A stretch of 8,747 nucleotides of DNA from Candidatus Phycorickettsia trachydisci (GTDB lineage: Bacteria; Pseudomonadota; Alphaproteobacteria; Rickettsiales; Rickettsiaceae): positions 1 through 8,747 of the forward strand of contig CAMCJU010000028.1 of assembly GCA_945875085.1 (NCBI GenBank), written 5' to 3'. Under the pieces are notes generated by a model that saw only the letters and a program-made list of their open reading frames with translations, had not been told where the DNA came from and made no database searches. Within the stretch, counting starts at the first letter, position 1; the number at the start of each line of letters is the position of its first letter. This document shows positions 1-6,475 of the stretch, piece by piece. Made by a program: the position numbers and the translations under genes.

Positions 1-52
1 GATACTTACATGAATATGAAATGTTGTTATTAGTTTTATACGTTATTTTCAT
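1..52 (-). CDS. tnpA: IS200/IS605-type TnpA transposase, 5' fragment (window edge)
   Basis: Only the first 17 codons are in the window, reading MKITYKTNNNISYSCKY. They equal the start of the copy at 8611 except for one residue (N for K at position 8). That longer copy continues into the conserved KYHIVFCPKYR block of Y1 HUH transposases, which identifies this fragment. The enzyme would cut and rejoin single-stranded IS ends through an HUH metal site and one tyrosine, both outside the window. There is no ordinary Shine-Dalgarno sequence, and a hairpin ends four bases before the start codon. Whether this copy is intact cannot be judged here. Confidence 0.75.
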   Translation of the reverse strand, partial: MKITYKTNNNISYSCKY

Positions 53-55
53 CTC

Positions 56-77
56 AATAGGATGGCATAATCCTATC
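56..77 (-). promoter_or_regulatory. Hairpin just upstream of tnpA (left IS copy)
   Basis: On the minus strand ATAGGAT pairs with ATCCTAT around a six-base loop TATGCC, with a possible extra G-U pair. It ends close to the tnpA ATG. IS200-type elements are known to repress transposase translation with such leader hairpins; that role here is inferred. The loop differs at three bases from the other copy, while the stem is identical. Confidence 0.45.
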
Positions 78-106
78 TCTTAGTCCATAACGTTTTAGCC
101 TTATAT

Positions 107-127
107 CCCCATATAGTAAATTAGGGG
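107..127 (-). other. Subterminal IS hairpin with AAAG guide (left copy)
   Basis: The minus strand reads AAAG and then CCCCTA, an eight-base loop, TA, an unpaired T, and GGGG. In IS608 the transposase recognises a comparable imperfect hairpin with an unpaired T, and the AAAG beside it helps recognise the TTAC cleavage site. Here the hairpin begins 17 nt from the presumed cleavage point. The assignment rests on this similarity and on an identical arrangement in the second copy. Confidence 0.6.
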
Positions 128-129
128 CT

Positions 130-1497
130 TTACGGCTGCATTTGGTAAACTATCCTTTCGTGCACGGCGTGCTGATCTACCAAGATCATTCCGTCTAGAG
201 TTTGCGCAACAATGTAATTATTATGCACTTGAGCGCGCGCAAATCCTAAAGGAAAATCTTGCAATAAATTTTCTGCGGCAGGCTCATCTACAAGATCTTT
301 CCCCAAGGCATCACAAAAAGCAGCCGACGACGGTCCTTGCGCGGCTTGGCGGGGGGCCTCCAAACCAAGCTGACGCTCATCTGCAAGATAGGCTGTCTTA
401 TATGACCTATCTTGTTCTAACAAAGAGCTCCAATGCGTTGGCGCCAAAGGCTTAGAGCCGCCAAAACTAGGCGTAAAGTAATTTATTGCCCTGTCTGCAA
501 AAGTAGTTGCAACTTTAATATTACCATCTATACTACTGCGTATTGCATGGACTATGGCATTTCGCAATTTGCCAGAATCTTGAAATCGCACCTGACTTTT
601 TGCAGGATGGACGTTAACATCGACTAACCTAAAAGGCACCTCTAGAAATAGCACCAAAGGCGCAAATCTGCCTTGCACAATATAATCTTGATATGCGGCC
701 TTCAAAGAGCCACTTATTAACTTGTCTTTGACCGGCCTGCTATTGACAAATGTAAATTGCTCTTCTGAACTTGCTTTGTGATAGGTAGGCATACTGACAT
801 ACCCATAGACCTTGAGAAAATCATGCGATAGATCGATTGCAATACTATTGTCGATAAATGTTTGACCTAAAACCTGCCGAATACGCACTTTAATATCGCT
901 TGTCGCTTCCAGCTTAAGCAAAGTTTTTGATTCATGAATAAGGGTAATTGCAATTAAAGGACTAGTGAGTGCTAGCTTCTTGACCACTTCAACACAACTT
1001 GAGAGCTCCGTTTGATTGCTTCTGAGGAACTTCAACCTAGCTGGTATGGAGTGAAATAAATCTCTAACTTCTATTTTAGTGCCTATCTGACAAACAGATT
1101 CTGTAATAACGGGCTTGTTATCAAGAAAGTAGAGTTTATAAGCAGTTTGGCTTATTGCAGATTTGCTAGTAATACTAAGCTTACTAACAGAGGCAATCGA
1201 TGAGAGAGCTTCCCCTCTAAAGCCAAGAAACTCAATATTTAAAATATCAAGCTCATCGAGCTTAGATGTTGCATGCCTTTCAACAGCAAGTAACATCTGG
1301 TCCCTAGGGATGCCGCGTCCATCATCGCTAATAACTATCAAATTTTTACCAGCCTGCTCTAAATAAATCTCGATATTTTTAGAGCCAGCATCAATACTAT
1401 TTTCAACTAATTCCTTAACAACAGACGCAGGGCGTTCCACTACCTCTCCGGCCGCTATAAGATTGATAGTTTTTTCAGATAACCTAATAATAGCCAT
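130..1497 (-). CDS. mutL: DNA mismatch repair protein MutL, truncated by IS insertion
   Basis: MutL couples MutS mismatch recognition to strand removal. The N-terminal GHKL ATPase domain (about residues 1-330) is complete: ELVENSIDAG with E29 and N33, DDGRGI with D58, GFRGEAL at 92-98, and NVHPAKSQVRF closing the domain. A variable linker follows, then the start of the C-terminal dimerization domain, reaching the endonuclease motif DQHAVHERIVY. There the gene stops: native mutL sequence ends at GTTTAC, and the final residues QMQP plus the TAA stop come from the IS. Roughly 150-190 C-terminal residues are missing compared with usual MutL lengths near 600-650, including most of the dimer interface and the rest of the nuclease site. 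The start lies 11 bp after the hup stop with no Shine-Dalgarno sequence, which suggests coupling to hup. The product is probably non-functional or interfering; the rest of the gene may lie beyond the IS. Confidence 0.95.
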   Translation of the reverse strand: MAIIRLSEKTINLIAAGEVVERPASVVKELVENSIDAGSKNIEIYLEQAGKNLIVISDDGRGIPRDQMLLAVERHATSKLDELDILNIEFLGFRGEALSSIASVSKLSITSKSAISQTAYKLYFLDNKPVITESVCQIGTKIEVRDLFHSIPARLKFLRSNQTELSSCVEVVKKLALTSPLIAITLIHESKTLLKLEATSDIKVRIRQVLGQTFIDNSIAIDLSHDFLKVYGYVSMPTYHKASSEEQFTFVNSRPVKDKLISGSLKAAYQDYIVQGRFAPLVLFLEVPFRLVDVNVHPAKSQVRFQDSGKLRNAIVHAIRSSIDGNIKVATTFADRAINYFTPSFGGSKPLAPTHWSSLLEQDRSYKTAYLADERQLGLEAPRQAAQGPSSAAFCDALGKDLVDEPAAENLLQDFPLGFARAQVHNNYIVAQTLDGMILVDQHAVHERIVYQMQP

Positions 1498-1513
1498 GCT
1501 AAAAGAGTTTAGC
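1498..1513 (-). promoter_or_regulatory. Stem-loop between hup and mutL
   Basis: A perfect inverted repeat, GCTAAA/TTTAGC around a four-base loop, spans the hup TAA stop and ends directly at the mutL ATG. mutL has no visible Shine-Dalgarno sequence. A ribosome finishing hup would melt the hairpin, so it could couple mutL translation to hup; this role is inferred. The stem is short and AT-rich, so it may be weak, and it lacks the T-run of a terminator. Confidence 0.4.
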
Positions 1514-1790
1514 TAACGTTATTAGCGGCATCTTTTAATTTTTGTCCAGCCTTAAAGCCTGGCTGCTTGTAAGCCTTGATTTGCATTTTTTCTCTGGTTT
1601 TAGGATTGATCCCTTCTCTTGCTTTAATATCGATTGAATAAAAGCTACCAAAACCCACTAAGGCAATCGACTCTCCTTTGCTTATTGCTTTAATAACTCC
1701 TTCTGTGAAAGTATTAATAACCTTCTCCGCTTCCTTTTTTGAAATATCAAACTCCGAAGCTAAAAAGCTCACAAATGTCTCTTTGTTCAT
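1509..1790 (-). CDS. hup: HU-family nucleoid DNA-binding protein
   Basis: This 93-residue protein has the normal HU/IHF length and layout. A helical dimerization half (about 1-44) is followed by GFGSF at 46-50. The DNA-binding beta arm contains the REGINPKT segment with the proline that intercalates into DNA, and FKAGQKLKDA forms the C-terminal helix. HU bends and compacts DNA and aids replication, repair and regulation. The ATG is supported by AAGG about eight bases upstream, the only clear Shine-Dalgarno sequence in the lysS-hup-mutL block. It lies 100 bp after lysS with its own candidate promoter and 11 bp before mutL. I cannot tell HU from an IHF subunit with full certainty, but the sequence looks like a homodimeric HU. 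Confidence 0.93.
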   Translation of the reverse strand: MNKETFVSFLASEFDISKKEAEKVINTFTEGVIKAISKGESIALVGFGSFYSIDIKAREGINPKTREKMQIKAYKQPGFKAGQKLKDAANNVS

Positions 1791-1833
1791 AATGATGACC
1801 TTAAAATTAGTTTAAACATAGATTTACCTTGAG

Positions 1834-1860
1834 AATATAGTGTTCAGGGACACTTTTCAA
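1834..1860 (-). promoter_or_regulatory. Candidate hup promoter with an inverted repeat in its spacer
   Basis: On the minus strand TTGAAA (1855-1860) and TATATT (1834-1839) lie 15 bases apart, about 45 bases upstream of hup. The spacing is shorter than ideal. The spacer is nearly filled by the imperfect palindrome AGTGTTCAGGGACACT (plus strand 1839-1854; arms of seven bases with one mismatch), which could be an operator. No regulator is recognised. Confidence 0.4.
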
Positions 1861-1890
1861 CCCTTTTGCTTGAAATTATTTTATAAAAGA

Positions 1891-3483
1891 TTATTTTTTG
1901 TTTATTTTGCTACTTATCAGGCTTTGTGTGTCTATTATACCATATAATTTTATAAAAGAGCCCAAGCGCGGCCCCTGAGTCTGCCCCAATAAAATCTGAT
2001 ATAAATCAGCAAAAAACAATCTTAGATTATCATAACCACTTTGCATACCTATGTCATAAATGCTGTCTTGAATATCTTGCGCGCTGCTATTTTCCTGGTC
2101 AAGCTTGCTTAACTGGCTAGATATTTGGCTCAAAATTTCAACATGCTTTGGCGTGGGTTGGAGATAATCCTTCTTAAGCTTAACAAAATCATCGTAATAT
2201 CTAATAGCATGATCCACAAGACTATCTAAAAACGCATCACTACTAGGGTTAGCTAGGGGGGCATATTTTGCAATAAAGCCCCAAAGGACATTTTTATTAT
2301 CAGGATTACAGGCGCAGGCTAAATTTAGCAACAAACTAAAGCTCAGTCCATAGGTTTGGATTTTAGGCACTTGAGCGTTGCAAATATGATAAATTGGATT
2401 ATTCAGGCGACTGAGCTGATCTTGATCTTGATGATACTTCTGGTTAAAAATCAAATACTCATCAACGCATTTTGGAATAACATCAAAATACAAACGCTTA
2501 GCTTTTGCTGGCGAATTATACATGAAAAGCGCCATCGATTCGGCAGGTGCATACTTAAGCCAATCTTCAACGCCAATGCTATTGCCTTTAGATTTGGAGA
2601 TTTTTTCCCCATTCTGATCAAGAAATAATTCATAAAAAAACTGCACTGGACTTTGTCCTTGCAAGACCTGACAAATTTTACTATAAATTTCTGCATTCGG
2701 GCGATGATCTTTGCCGTACATCTCGTAATCTACCCCCAGAGCAGCCCAGCGCATTGCAAAGTCAGGCTTCCATTGTAATTTACACCTACCTCCAGTTACT
2801 GGGACCCAAATTTTTTCTCCATTATCAATATAGCTAACCAAACCATTGGCAAGATCGCGCTCGATTATAGATACCTGCAGCACTTTGCCAGTTTTAGGGC
2901 ATATCGGCAAAAAAGGAGAGTATGTCTGCTGACGCTCGTGGCGTAATGATGGCAACATTATATCCATGATTTCTTGATACTTTTCTAATACCCGAAACAT
3001 CATATGATCAAACTTGCCGCTTTTGTACCAATCAGTTGCGCTTTGAAATTCATAGTCAAAACCAAATCTATCTAAAAAAGATTTGAGTTTATTGTTCATA
3101 TACTCTCCATAGCTTGCTGTTTTAGCAAAAGGATCAGGCACGCTGCTCAATGGTATATCGATGTATTGCGCCAGCATTTCTTGATTCGGGATATTGCTAG
3201 GAACTTTGCGCAAACCATCCATATCATCGGAAAAACAAAAAAGCCGCGTTGGCATGTCGGATATTTTTGCAAAAGCGTTGCGAACCATCGTCGTGCGGGC
3301 CACTTCTGCAAAAGTACCAATATGGGGCAAGCCAGAAGGGCCATATCCAGTTTCAAAAAGCACATAACCCTTTTCCGGAAGCTGGTGATTGATTTTTTCA
3401 AGAATGCGTTTTGCTTCGATAAAAGGCCATGTACTTTGATTAATATCATCTAGTATTTTTAGGAAATTTGTATTATTGTCCAT
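1891..3483 (-). CDS. lysS: Lysyl-tRNA synthetase, class I (archaeal type)
   Basis: This enzyme charges tRNA-Lys with lysine using ATP in the cytoplasm. The 530-residue protein belongs to the class I LysRS family, unrelated to the class II LysRS of most bacteria. The HIGH-type signature is GPSGLPHIGT at 48-57 and the KMSKS-type signature is KISKSKGN at 294-301. A typical block, KLQWKPDFAMRWAALGVDYE at 235-254 followed by MYGKDH, supports the assignment. The C-terminal part (about 330-530) is mostly helical and fits the anticodon-binding alpha-helix cage. The length is normal. The form is common in archaea, spirochaetes and many alphaproteobacteria including Rickettsia. The ATG fits the N-terminus of the family, although no Shine-Dalgarno sequence precedes it. 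lysS is transcribed away from the LTA-synthase-like gene across a 101-bp region, and hup and mutL follow on the same strand. Confidence 0.96.
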   Translation of the reverse strand: MDNNTNFLKILDDINQSTWPFIEAKRILEKINHQLPEKGYVLFETGYGPSGLPHIGTFAEVARTTMVRNAFAKISDMPTRLFCFSDDMDGLRKVPSNIPNQEMLAQYIDIPLSSVPDPFAKTASYGEYMNNKLKSFLDRFGFDYEFQSATDWYKSGKFDHMMFRVLEKYQEIMDIMLPSLRHERQQTYSPFLPICPKTGKVLQVSIIERDLANGLVSYIDNGEKIWVPVTGGRCKLQWKPDFAMRWAALGVDYEMYGKDHRPNAEIYSKICQVLQGQSPVQFFYELFLDQNGEKISKSKGNSIGVEDWLKYAPAESMALFMYNSPAKAKRLYFDVIPKCVDEYLIFNQKYHQDQDQLSRLNNPIYHICNAQVPKIQTYGLSFSLLLNLACACNPDNKNVLWGFIAKYAPLANPSSDAFLDSLVDHAIRYYDDFVKLKKDYLQPTPKHVEILSQISSQLSKLDQENSSAQDIQDSIYDIGMQSGYDNLRLFFADLYQILLGQTQGPRLGSFIKLYGIIDTQSLISSKINKK

Positions 3484-3529
3484 TGCGAAAATTTTAAAAA
3501 TTAAGGATTTTTCAAGTTATGAGTTTGTA

Positions 3530-3558
3530 TTCTCAGCCACAACCAACTATAGTATAAT
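3530..3558 (+). promoter_or_regulatory. Candidate promoter for the LTA-synthase-like gene
   Basis: A consensus -10 box TATAAT (3553-3558) lies 17 bases after TTCTCA (3530-3535), which matches four of six bases of the -35 consensus. The start codon at 3585 is 26 bases downstream, so the leader would be short (about 20 nt). The region also serves the divergent lysS gene, for which I see only a weak minus-strand candidate (TTGTGG at 3537-3542). Confidence 0.55.
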
Positions 3559-3584
3559 GTAGCAATCAGATCAAATGCAAATTT

Positions 3585-5468
3585 ATGCGCGCATCACAAT
3601 TCGTAGGTTACCCCTTTTGTCTATTATATCTAGGCTATAGCCTTGGGACTAGAATAATTTTAACAATATATGGAATCGCTCATAGCCAAGTCACTTACAT
3701 AAACTTATTTGAAATCTTGCCAATTGGCCTGCTTAATGACTTAGTATCCCTGCTCTACATAATGCCTGTTTTTTTTGCATATCAAGGCGTTGCTACTTTA
3801 TTAAATAAACGTTTTTCAGCTTTGTTGGATTTACTAGGGTTTTGCCTTTTTTCCTTGATTATTTACCTTGCCTCGATTGCGGAAATAATTTTTTGGGACG
3901 AGTTTTCTACAAGATTTAACTTCATTGCTGTTGATTATCTAGTCTATACTCACGAAATTATTGGCACCATTAAGCAGGAGTTGCCTATTTTTGCAATTAT
4001 AATTGGCGCGGCTTTGTTTTTATTGCTAAGCCTGAAGCTGCGAGCAAACTTCAAATCAAAAAACTATAGTTTTGGCATTAAAGCTCATTTAACCAGCTGG
4101 GTAATCTCCTTGTTACTTTGCGCGCTGGCATTTAATTTCCATAATAGCCAAAAGGTCCATTTTAGCAATAACGCTTATGTATGCGAGTTAAATAAAAACG
4201 GCCTGCACGAGTTATTTAGCGCATGGAGCAGCAGCTCTTTAGATTATGTAAAATTCTACCCTACGCTTGGTAGCAACAAAGCTCTAGAAATAACAAAGGC
4301 CCATATTCTCCAACCTAACCAAAAATTTATAGCACCGCAAGGTTTCAACATCACAAGGAGCAACTCCGGACGCGGCAACTCCGGAGGCGCGCATAACAAC
4401 CACAACGTAGTGATGATTATAGTCGAGAGCCTTAGCGCCGAATTTATGGCAAAATTTGGCAATACCACAAACATAACGCCCTACTTAGATAAGCTTGCGG
4501 ATGAGAGTATATTTTTTACCAATTTTTATGCTACAGGAACTAGAACAATCAGAGGACTTGAGGCGCTATTGCTTTCAGTGCCACCAACTCCTGGAGCCTC
4601 AATTATTCGTCGCCCAAATAACGAGCCAGTCTTTAATGCTAGCGGCATTTTTAAAAGCCAAGGCTATGATGTCAGCTTCATTTATGGAGGATATGGATAC
4701 TTTGATAACATGCTAAGTTTTTTTACCAAAAATAACTATCACTTTATCGACAGAAATGATTTGCAAAGCGATGAAATAACTTTTGCAAATGTCTGGGGAG
4801 TGGCAGATGAGGATATCTTTAAAAAATCACTAACATATTTTGACTCTATAGCCCAAAAGCCTTTTTTCTCTGTCGTGCTTACCACATCGAATCATCGACC
4901 TTACGATTTTCCTGAAGGACGCATCGATTTAAAATCTGGCAGCAGCAGAGCAGCCGCGGTCAAATACAGCGATTATGCGATTGGAAAGTTCATAAACGAG
5001 GCAAAAACCAAACCTTGGTTCAGTAATACGATATTTGTTATTGTTGCAGACCATTGCGCGTCAAGTGCTGGAAAAACCAATCTACCAGTAGCTAAATATC
5101 ATATTCCATTATTTATATATGCCCCTGATTTAATTGCGCCACGGACAGTTACTACGTTAAGCAGCCAAATTGACGTTTTACCTACACTCCTTGGCATCTT
5201 AGGATTCGACTATACAACAAAGTTTTTCGGCCAAGACGTATTAAATTATCCAGCTGACAGGGCTTTTATTGCAACTTATCAAATGCTTGGTTACTTAAAA
5301 AATAATAAGCTAGTCATTTTAACGCCTCAGAAAAAACCAAGAGTTTTTGATATAAATACAAAAGAGCAAACTCCAGCAGAGCAATTCGATGCAAAAATTA
5401 TCGATCAGGCGATTGCATTTTATCAAACCGCTTGTCAGCTTTATACTGACAAACAAATGCTAGAGTAG
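3585..5468 (+). CDS. LTA synthase/OpgB-like membrane phosphotransferase (sulfatase-fold)
   Basis: The protein has 627 residues. The N-terminal part has five predicted membrane helices (about 8-30, 41-70, 79-103, 132-150, 168-186). A linker follows, then a periplasmic alkaline-phosphatase/sulfatase-fold domain from about 274. Catalytic features match LtaS-type enzymes: metal-binding E281 in IIVES, the nucleophile Thr321 in TGTRTIRGLEA, H437 in TSNHRPY, and the metal ligands D489-H490 in VIVADH. YSDYAIGKFI (461-470) is also typical. The family transfers phosphoglycerol or phosphoethanolamine from phospholipids to LTA, periplasmic glucans or lipid A. In a Gram-negative cell LTA synthesis itself is unlikely, so OpgB-like glucan or glycolipid modification is more plausible; the substrate is not visible. 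A short GC-rich repeat encodes part of the linker (258-269). No Shine-Dalgarno sequence precedes the ATG, but the promoter supports this start. Confidence 0.9.
   Translation: MRASQFVGYPFCLLYLGYSLGTRIILTIYGIAHSQVTYINLFEILPIGLLNDLVSLLYIMPVFFAYQGVATLLNKRFSALLDLLGFCLFSLIIYLASIAEIIFWDEFSTRFNFIAVDYLVYTHEIIGTIKQELPIFAIIIGAALFLLLSLKLRANFKSKNYSFGIKAHLTSWVISLLLCALAFNFHNSQKVHFSNNAYVCELNKNGLHELFSAWSSSSLDYVKFYPTLGSNKALEITKAHILQPNQKFIAPQGFNITRSNSGRGNSGGAHNNHNVVMIIVESLSAEFMAKFGNTTNITPYLDKLADESIFFTNFYATGTRTIRGLEALLLSVPPTPGASIIRRPNNEPVFNASGIFKSQGYDVSFIYGGYGYFDNMLSFFTKNNYHFIDRNDLQSDEITFANVWGVADEDIFKKSLTYFDSIAQKPFFSVVLTTSNHRPYDFPEGRIDLKSGSSRAAAVKYSDYAIGKFINEAKTKPWFSNTIFVIVADHCASSAGKTNLPVAKYHIPLFIYAPDLIAPRTVTTLSSQIDVLPTLLGILGFDYTTKFFGQDVLNYPADRAFIATYQMLGYLKNNKLVILTPQKKPRVFDINTKEQTPAEQFDAKIIDQAIAFYQTACQLYTDKQMLE
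4362..4391 (+). repeat. Two-copy 15-bp tandem repeat in the linker
   Basis: Two tandem units share AACTCCGGA and a GC-rich remainder, diverging in their last six bases. They encode part of the Gly/Ser/Asn-rich linker between the membrane and catalytic domains. The segment is markedly more GC-rich than its surroundings. The 15-bp unit keeps the frame, so copy number could vary without breaking the protein. Confidence 0.6.
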
Positions 5469-5488
5469 AGATGCTAAAGTAGAGATGC
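5464..5488. repeat. Short direct repeat over two convergent stop codons
   Basis: AGTAGAGATGC occurs at 5464-5474 and 5478-5488, a 14-bp period. The first copy carries the TAG stop of the plus-strand phosphotransferase gene (5466-5468), and the nrdB stop (5474-5476 on the minus strand) lies at the junction. It looks like a small tandem duplication that set the ends of both genes. Confidence 0.6.
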
Positions 5489-6445
5489 GCCAAATACATC
5501 GTCCCATGTGCCCTTGGTTGAGGCTTTGGCATATTCAGTAACTCTGTTTTCAAAAAAATTAGTATGCTCAACGCCGTTTAATAACTCATCAAGCCATGTG
5601 AGCGGATTCTCATCTGTCATATATATTTCGCGCAAGCCCAATTGAATAAGCCTTCTGTCTGCTATATAGCGTATGTACTGCTTAACCTGACGAGCTGTTA
5701 AGCCTTGAACATCACCAACTTCAAAGGCCAAATCTATAAAAGCATCTTCAAAGTGCACAATGGTCGCACAAGCTTCGTATAAATTGCTTCTAAGATTTTC
5801 GTTCCATACTTCAGGATTTTCGTGAATAAAAGTTTTAAAGAGCTTTATAATTGAATTAGTGTGCAATGTTTCATCGCGCACTGACCAGGTCACTATCTGC
5901 CCCATGCCTTTCATTTTGTTAAATCTTGGAAAATTTAGCAAAATAGCAAATGAGGCAAACAGCTGCAAACCTTCGGTAAAAGCTCCAAAAACAGCCAAAG
6001 TCATGGCAATTCCTTCCTTAGAATCAACATCAAATTTTTGCATATAATCATACTTATCCCGCATGGCTTTATATTTCAAAAAGGCTTGATATTCGGTTTC
6101 TGGCATGCCGATAGTTTCAATTAATTTCGAGTAACCATCGATGTGAATAGTTTCTATATTAGAAAAAGCCGCCAGCATCATGTTGATTTCTACCGGCTGA
6201 AATACTCTGGAGTACTGCTTCATGTAGCAGTTATTCACCTCGATATCTGCTTGCGTAAAGAACCTGAAAATTTGCGTCAATAGATGCTTTTCGCCATCAG
6301 TCAGGTTATATTTCCAATCCTTGATATCATCTGCCATATTGACCTCCTCAGGAAGCCAGTGCATGCGCTGTTGCGTAAGCCAGGCCTGGTAAGCCCAAGG
6401 ATAATTAAAAGGCTTATAAGCCTTGCTTGCTTGTAGTAATGACAT
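5474..6445 (-). CDS. nrdB: Ribonucleotide reductase class Ia, beta subunit (R2)
   Basis: NrdB holds the diiron-tyrosyl radical that NrdA uses to reduce ribonucleoside diphosphates to deoxy forms. In this 323-residue protein the metal ligands align with E. coli R2: D67 (D84), E98 and H101 in ETIH (E115, H118), E158 (E204), and E192 and H195 in RDETLH (E238, H241). Y105, four residues after H101, is the radical tyrosine (Y122), so this is not a tyrosine-less class Ic protein. Y305, about 19 residues from the end, matches the transfer tyrosine Y356 of the flexible tail, and the tail ends in TWDDVFGASLL, which would dock on NrdA. It is somewhat shorter than E. coli R2, as in Rickettsia-type enzymes. 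The ATG lies 30 bp after the nrdA stop with a weak AGG upstream, so the two are one operon. Confidence 0.96.
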   Translation of the reverse strand: MSLLQASKAYKPFNYPWAYQAWLTQQRMHWLPEEVNMADDIKDWKYNLTDGEKHLLTQIFRFFTQADIEVNNCYMKQYSRVFQPVEINMMLAAFSNIETIHIDGYSKLIETIGMPETEYQAFLKYKAMRDKYDYMQKFDVDSKEGIAMTLAVFGAFTEGLQLFASFAILLNFPRFNKMKGMGQIVTWSVRDETLHTNSIIKLFKTFIHENPEVWNENLRSNLYEACATIVHFEDAFIDLAFEVGDVQGLTARQVKQYIRYIADRRLIQLGLREIYMTDENPLTWLDELLNGVEHTNFFENRVTEYAKASTKGTWDDVFGASLL

Positions 6446-6475
6446 AAAAAATACCTAAAAATTGTTATTAAATTA

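Larger units (their letters stand above)
1..144 (-). mobile_element. IS200/IS605-family element, left end (runs off window)
   Basis: On the minus strand this segment matches 8519-8662 with only four differences, so it is a second copy of the same element in the opposite orientation. It starts right after TTAC (plus-strand GTAA at 145-148), which belongs to mutL. Reading into the element there are 17 bases, ending in AAAG, then a hairpin with CCCC/GGGG arms (107-127). A second hairpin follows and then the tnpA start at 52. A target tetranucleotide kept only on the left, no terminal inverted repeat, and a guide-like tetranucleotide at the foot of a subterminal hairpin are typical of IS200/IS605 elements that move as single-stranded DNA. 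The right end and most of the transposase lie outside the window. Confidence 0.85.

Noticed and set aside
1839..1854. LexA box reading of the hup promoter palindrome
   Set aside because: Alphaproteobacterial LexA sites follow GTTC-N7-GTTC. Only one GTTC is present and the second half does not fit.
2356..2628. Open frames on either strand inside lysS
   Set aside because: They are out-of-frame readings of the class I LysRS gene, without family motifs or their own start signals.
5432..5452. TTGTCAG/CTGACAA hairpin near the end of the phosphotransferase gene as a terminator
   Set aside because: The stem has seven pairs but neither side carries a T-run, and it lies inside coding sequence. I cannot call it an intrinsic terminator.
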